From contig JAGXBK010000006.1 in NCBI GenBank assembly GCA_018971195.1, positions 1 to 43,711 on the forward strand: a DNA stretch of 43,711 nucleotides, read 5' to 3'. Positions 41,877-43,711 of the stretch are shown one piece after another; position 1 is the first letter of the stretch; every line of letters begins with the position of its first letter. The notes below the pieces were generated by a model. The model was not told where the DNA came from. It saw nothing but the letters and a program-made list of their open reading frames with translations, and did no database searches. Source of the DNA: Betaproteobacteria bacterium (GTDB lineage Bacteria > Pseudomonadota > Gammaproteobacteria > Burkholderiales > Casimicrobiaceae). The position numbers and the translations under genes are program-made.

Positions 41877-41976
41877 CCGGCGCGCGGCCCGGGAGCCTCA
41901 TTCACGGCCGAATGCTCCGGCGGCCGCAGCGCCTCGGGCGCGCGCCGGGTAGCGGCAAGTTTCAGGGAGGCGCACC

Positions 41977-42324
41977 ATGTTCGAGCTCGTAGCTCTGCTC
42001 GCCGCCATTGACGACATCATGCTCGATGCGCTGATTTCGACCCTCGACCATCTGCCAGGCACCCTGCCGGCGTTGCAGGCCTGGCTCGAGCATGCGGCGC
42101 GCTGGGAATCGGACCGTCGCTCGGGGTTCGACTATCCGCTGCAGCCGCCGATGGCGGCGATTTCGCCCGACGAGCTGCCCGCTGCCGTCGAGGCCTCGGC
42201 CCTGCTCGGGGCCTCATTCCGTCACGATCGCAGGCCGGACGTGTCCCCGATCGTCGCATTCTTCGACCGGCTCAAGGAATCGCTGCTGGCCGAGCAGCAG
42301 CGCGACGGCGCGGTCCTGCACTAG
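41977..42324 (+). CDS. Hypothetical protein, 115 aa
   Basis: Starts at the ATG at 41977 with a strong GGGAGG 6 nt upstream. The sequence is soluble and rather acidic (MFELVALLAAIDDIMLDALISTLDHLPGTLPALQAWLEHAARW...FFDRLKESLLAEQQ) with no known motif. It ends 5 nt before the convergent EF-P stop. I do not recognise a family; a short alpha-helical protein is expected. Confidence 0.65.
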   Translation: MFELVALLAAIDDIMLDALISTLDHLPGTLPALQAWLEHAARWESDRRSGFDYPLQPPMAAISPDELPAAVEASALLGASFRHDRRPDVSPIVAFFDRLKESLLAEQQRDGAVLH

Positions 42325-42328
42325 CGGA

Positions 42329-42883
42329 TCACACGCGGCGGCGGTATTCGCCGGTGCGCGTATCGATCTCGATCCTGTCGCCGGTGCTGACGAACAGCGG
42401 GACCTGGATCTCGAAGCCGCTGCCGATCCTGGCGGGCTTCATCACCTTGCCCGACGTATCGCCCTTGACCGCAGGCTCGGTGTACGAGACTTCGCGCACC
42501 ACCGACGTCGGCAGCTCGACCGAGATCGCCTTGCCTTCGTAGAGCGTGAGCTCGCAGGGCAGTCCGTCCTCGAGGTAGGGGAGGGCGGATTCCATGTTCT
42601 CCTTCTCGACGTCGTACTGGTTGAAGTCCTGGTCCATGAACACGTACATCGGATCGGCGAAGTACGAATACGTGACCTCCTTGCGCTCGAGCTGGACGAC
42701 GTCGAACTTCTCGTCGGCGCGGTAGACAGTCTCGGTGCCGCCGCCGGAAAGCAGGTTGCGCAGCTTCATCTTGACGACCGATGCGTTGCGGCCCGACTTG
42801 GTGAACTCGGCCTTCTGCACGACCATCGGGTTGCTGCCGATCATGATCACGTTGCCGGCGCGCACGTCCTGTGCGATTTTCAT
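42329..42883 (-). CDS. efp: Elongation factor P, EarP-type (Arg32)
   Basis: 184 aa from the ATG at 42883 (upstream frame is not coding). Three beta-barrel domains; the loop [10 protein letters not shown] puts Arg at position 32, the residue rhamnosylated by EarP. The C-terminal signature region [17 protein letters not shown] is typical. EF-P relieves ribosome stalling at polyproline stretches. The gene for the modifying enzyme follows upstream in the same direction, so both form the usual earP-efp pair. Confidence 0.98.
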   Translation of the reverse strand: MKIAQDVRAGNVIMIGSNPMVVQKAEFTKSGRNASVVKMKLRNLLSGGGTETVYRADEKFDVVQLERKEVTYSYFADPMYVFMDQDFNQYDVEKENMESALPYLEDGLPCELTLYEGKAISVELPTSVVREVSYTEPAVKGDTSGKVMKPARIGSGFEIQVPLFVSTGDRIEIDTRTGEYRRRV

Positions 42884-42947
42884 GTCGATTCCTGGGTGCG
42901 CCGCTTGAGGGTCGGCGAATCGCGTTGCAAAGTTGGTAAACTGATAA

Positions 42948-43711
42948 TTATAGCCGGTGCAGGGCAAATTCAACAAGGCAGGTAGCAAGATCGGGCAGCG
43001 ATGCGAGATGGTCCGCCCAGCGCCTTGCGTGCCCGCGAAGAGCCTCGGAGGCGGCCCGGAACTGCGGCCACGCGCAGGTCGCTGCCGCGCCATCCTCGGC
43101 GTTGAATGCGCGCCAGAAGGCGCGAAGATCTGCCTGTCGCGGTTCGGGCAGGTCGGCCGTGTATCGGTCGAGAAAAGCCTCCAGCTTCAGCACATGCGCA
43201 TTCTCGTCCTGGGGGTAGGGCTGCCAGACGAAAGGGCGGGCCGCCCATTGCGCGCGCACGAACGAATCCTCGCCGCGGACGAAGTTCACGTCGGAGGTCC
43301 AGAGCAGGCGGTCGAACTCCTCCTGGGTCGAAAACGCCCGCATCGCGAGCGTGAGCCGGCCCCGCGTCACCGACTGGCCCGCGTGCGGAACGTCCCCGTG
43401 CAGCCAAAGGTCGAGCGCCGCCGTCGCGACGCCTTCGGGCACCGTGCAGGCGATCACCTCGTCCCCCTCGGCCCACGCGTCGAGCAGCGCGGGCAGGCCA
43501 CCGTTCGGGTAGCAGAACAGCACGATGCGCAGCGGCGCCGCGGCAGCAGCGCAGCCGGCGGGCTGCGCGTCGCGGATCGCCCGATCGCGCGCCGCCAGCA
43601 GGCCCGCCTCGCGGATCAGCCCGCCACTGCGGGCGGTGAACCCCGGGAACCAGAAGTAGCGCGTCAGCGCCCGCCGTGGCAGCGGCGAGGCCAGGCCGTG
43701 CACGGTGTCGA
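42948..43711 (-). CDS. earP: EF-P arginine rhamnosyltransferase EarP, C-terminal part, truncated by window edge
   Basis: About 254 residues of a ~380-aa GT-B glycosyltransferase are present; the frame runs off the right end. Diagnostic sequences are [46 protein letters not shown], including the conserved R-G-E-D-S that binds dTDP-rhamnose. It transfers rhamnose to Arg32 of EF-P, which is encoded 64 bp downstream and carries that Arg. Confidence 0.96.
   Translation of the reverse strand, partial: DTVHGLASPLPRRALTRYFWFPGFTARSGGLIREAGLLAARDRAIRDAQPAGCAAAAAPLRIVLFCYPNGGLPALLDAWAEGDEVIACTVPEGVATAALDLWLHGDVPHAGQSVTRGRLTLAMRAFSTQEEFDRLLWTSDVNFVRGEDSFVRAQWAARPFVWQPYPQDENAHVLKLEAFLDRYTADLPEPRQADLRAFWRAFNAEDGAAATCAWPQFRAASEALRGHARRWADHLASLPDLATCLVEFALHRL

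Overview
The window comes from a GC-rich betaproteobacterium, probably Burkholderiales-like. Supporting evidence is a one-piece tmRNA with the tag ANDETYALAA, EF-P with Arg32 next to its rhamnosyltransferase EarP, and a GC-rich codon pattern throughout. No species can be named from the sequence alone.

Layout. Positions 1-2600 hold the end of an AI-2E-type permease, a CHASE3 histidine kinase and a DUF1328-like membrane peptide. The tmRNA gene (2885-3262) has served as an integration site: a truncated, frameshifted tyrosine integrase lies directly behind it, followed by an AbiE toxin-antitoxin pair, a double-HTH excisionase-like protein and a half-deleted HigB/HigA-type module. Positions 6600-9950 are poor in intact genes: a secreted beta-propeller protein, a small membrane protein and a broken ICMT-like methyltransferase.

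The main content is a dense C1/sulfur catabolic supercluster from 9954 to about 37020. Rightward genes encode a formyltransferase, a Cys-rich small protein, 5-formyl-THF cyclo-ligase, a cyclic-nucleotide-binding-fold (CNB) protein, formate-THF ligase, a four-gene Rieske oxygenase (alpha, beta, reductase, and Rieske ferredoxin fused to a CNB domain), a NitT/TauT-type ABC importer (one permease carries an N-terminal CNB domain) and FolD. Leftward genes encode a divergent PanB-family enzyme, another CNB protein, a TauE/SafE-type exporter, a GcvT-family protein, an NtrB/NtrC-like pair, a SoeABC-type cytoplasmic sulfite dehydrogenase, FolB and a second cyclo-ligase.

How it may work (inference): a small C1 sulfonate such as methanesulfonate is imported and oxygenated to formaldehyde plus sulfite. 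The C1 unit runs through tetrahydrofolate (FolD, Fhs, cyclo-ligases). Sulfite is oxidised by SoeABC or exported. The sigma54 activator is encoded in the cluster. A perfect inverted repeat GTTTC-N5-GAAAC occurs three times, upstream of the oxygenase, panB and soe operons; the first two lie about 85-105 bp before good -24/-12 promoters, and a third -24/-12 promoter precedes fhs. This gives a candidate operator for a coherent regulon. The four CNB modules share an FGW motif in place of the cAMP-contacting FGE and two are fused to an electron carrier and a transporter, which I regard as the most unusual feature of the window.

The right end (37314-43711) looks like ordinary chromosome: a D-2-hydroxyacid dehydrogenase, a very large DUF748/AsmA-like protein, a hypothetical protein, EF-P and a partial EarP.
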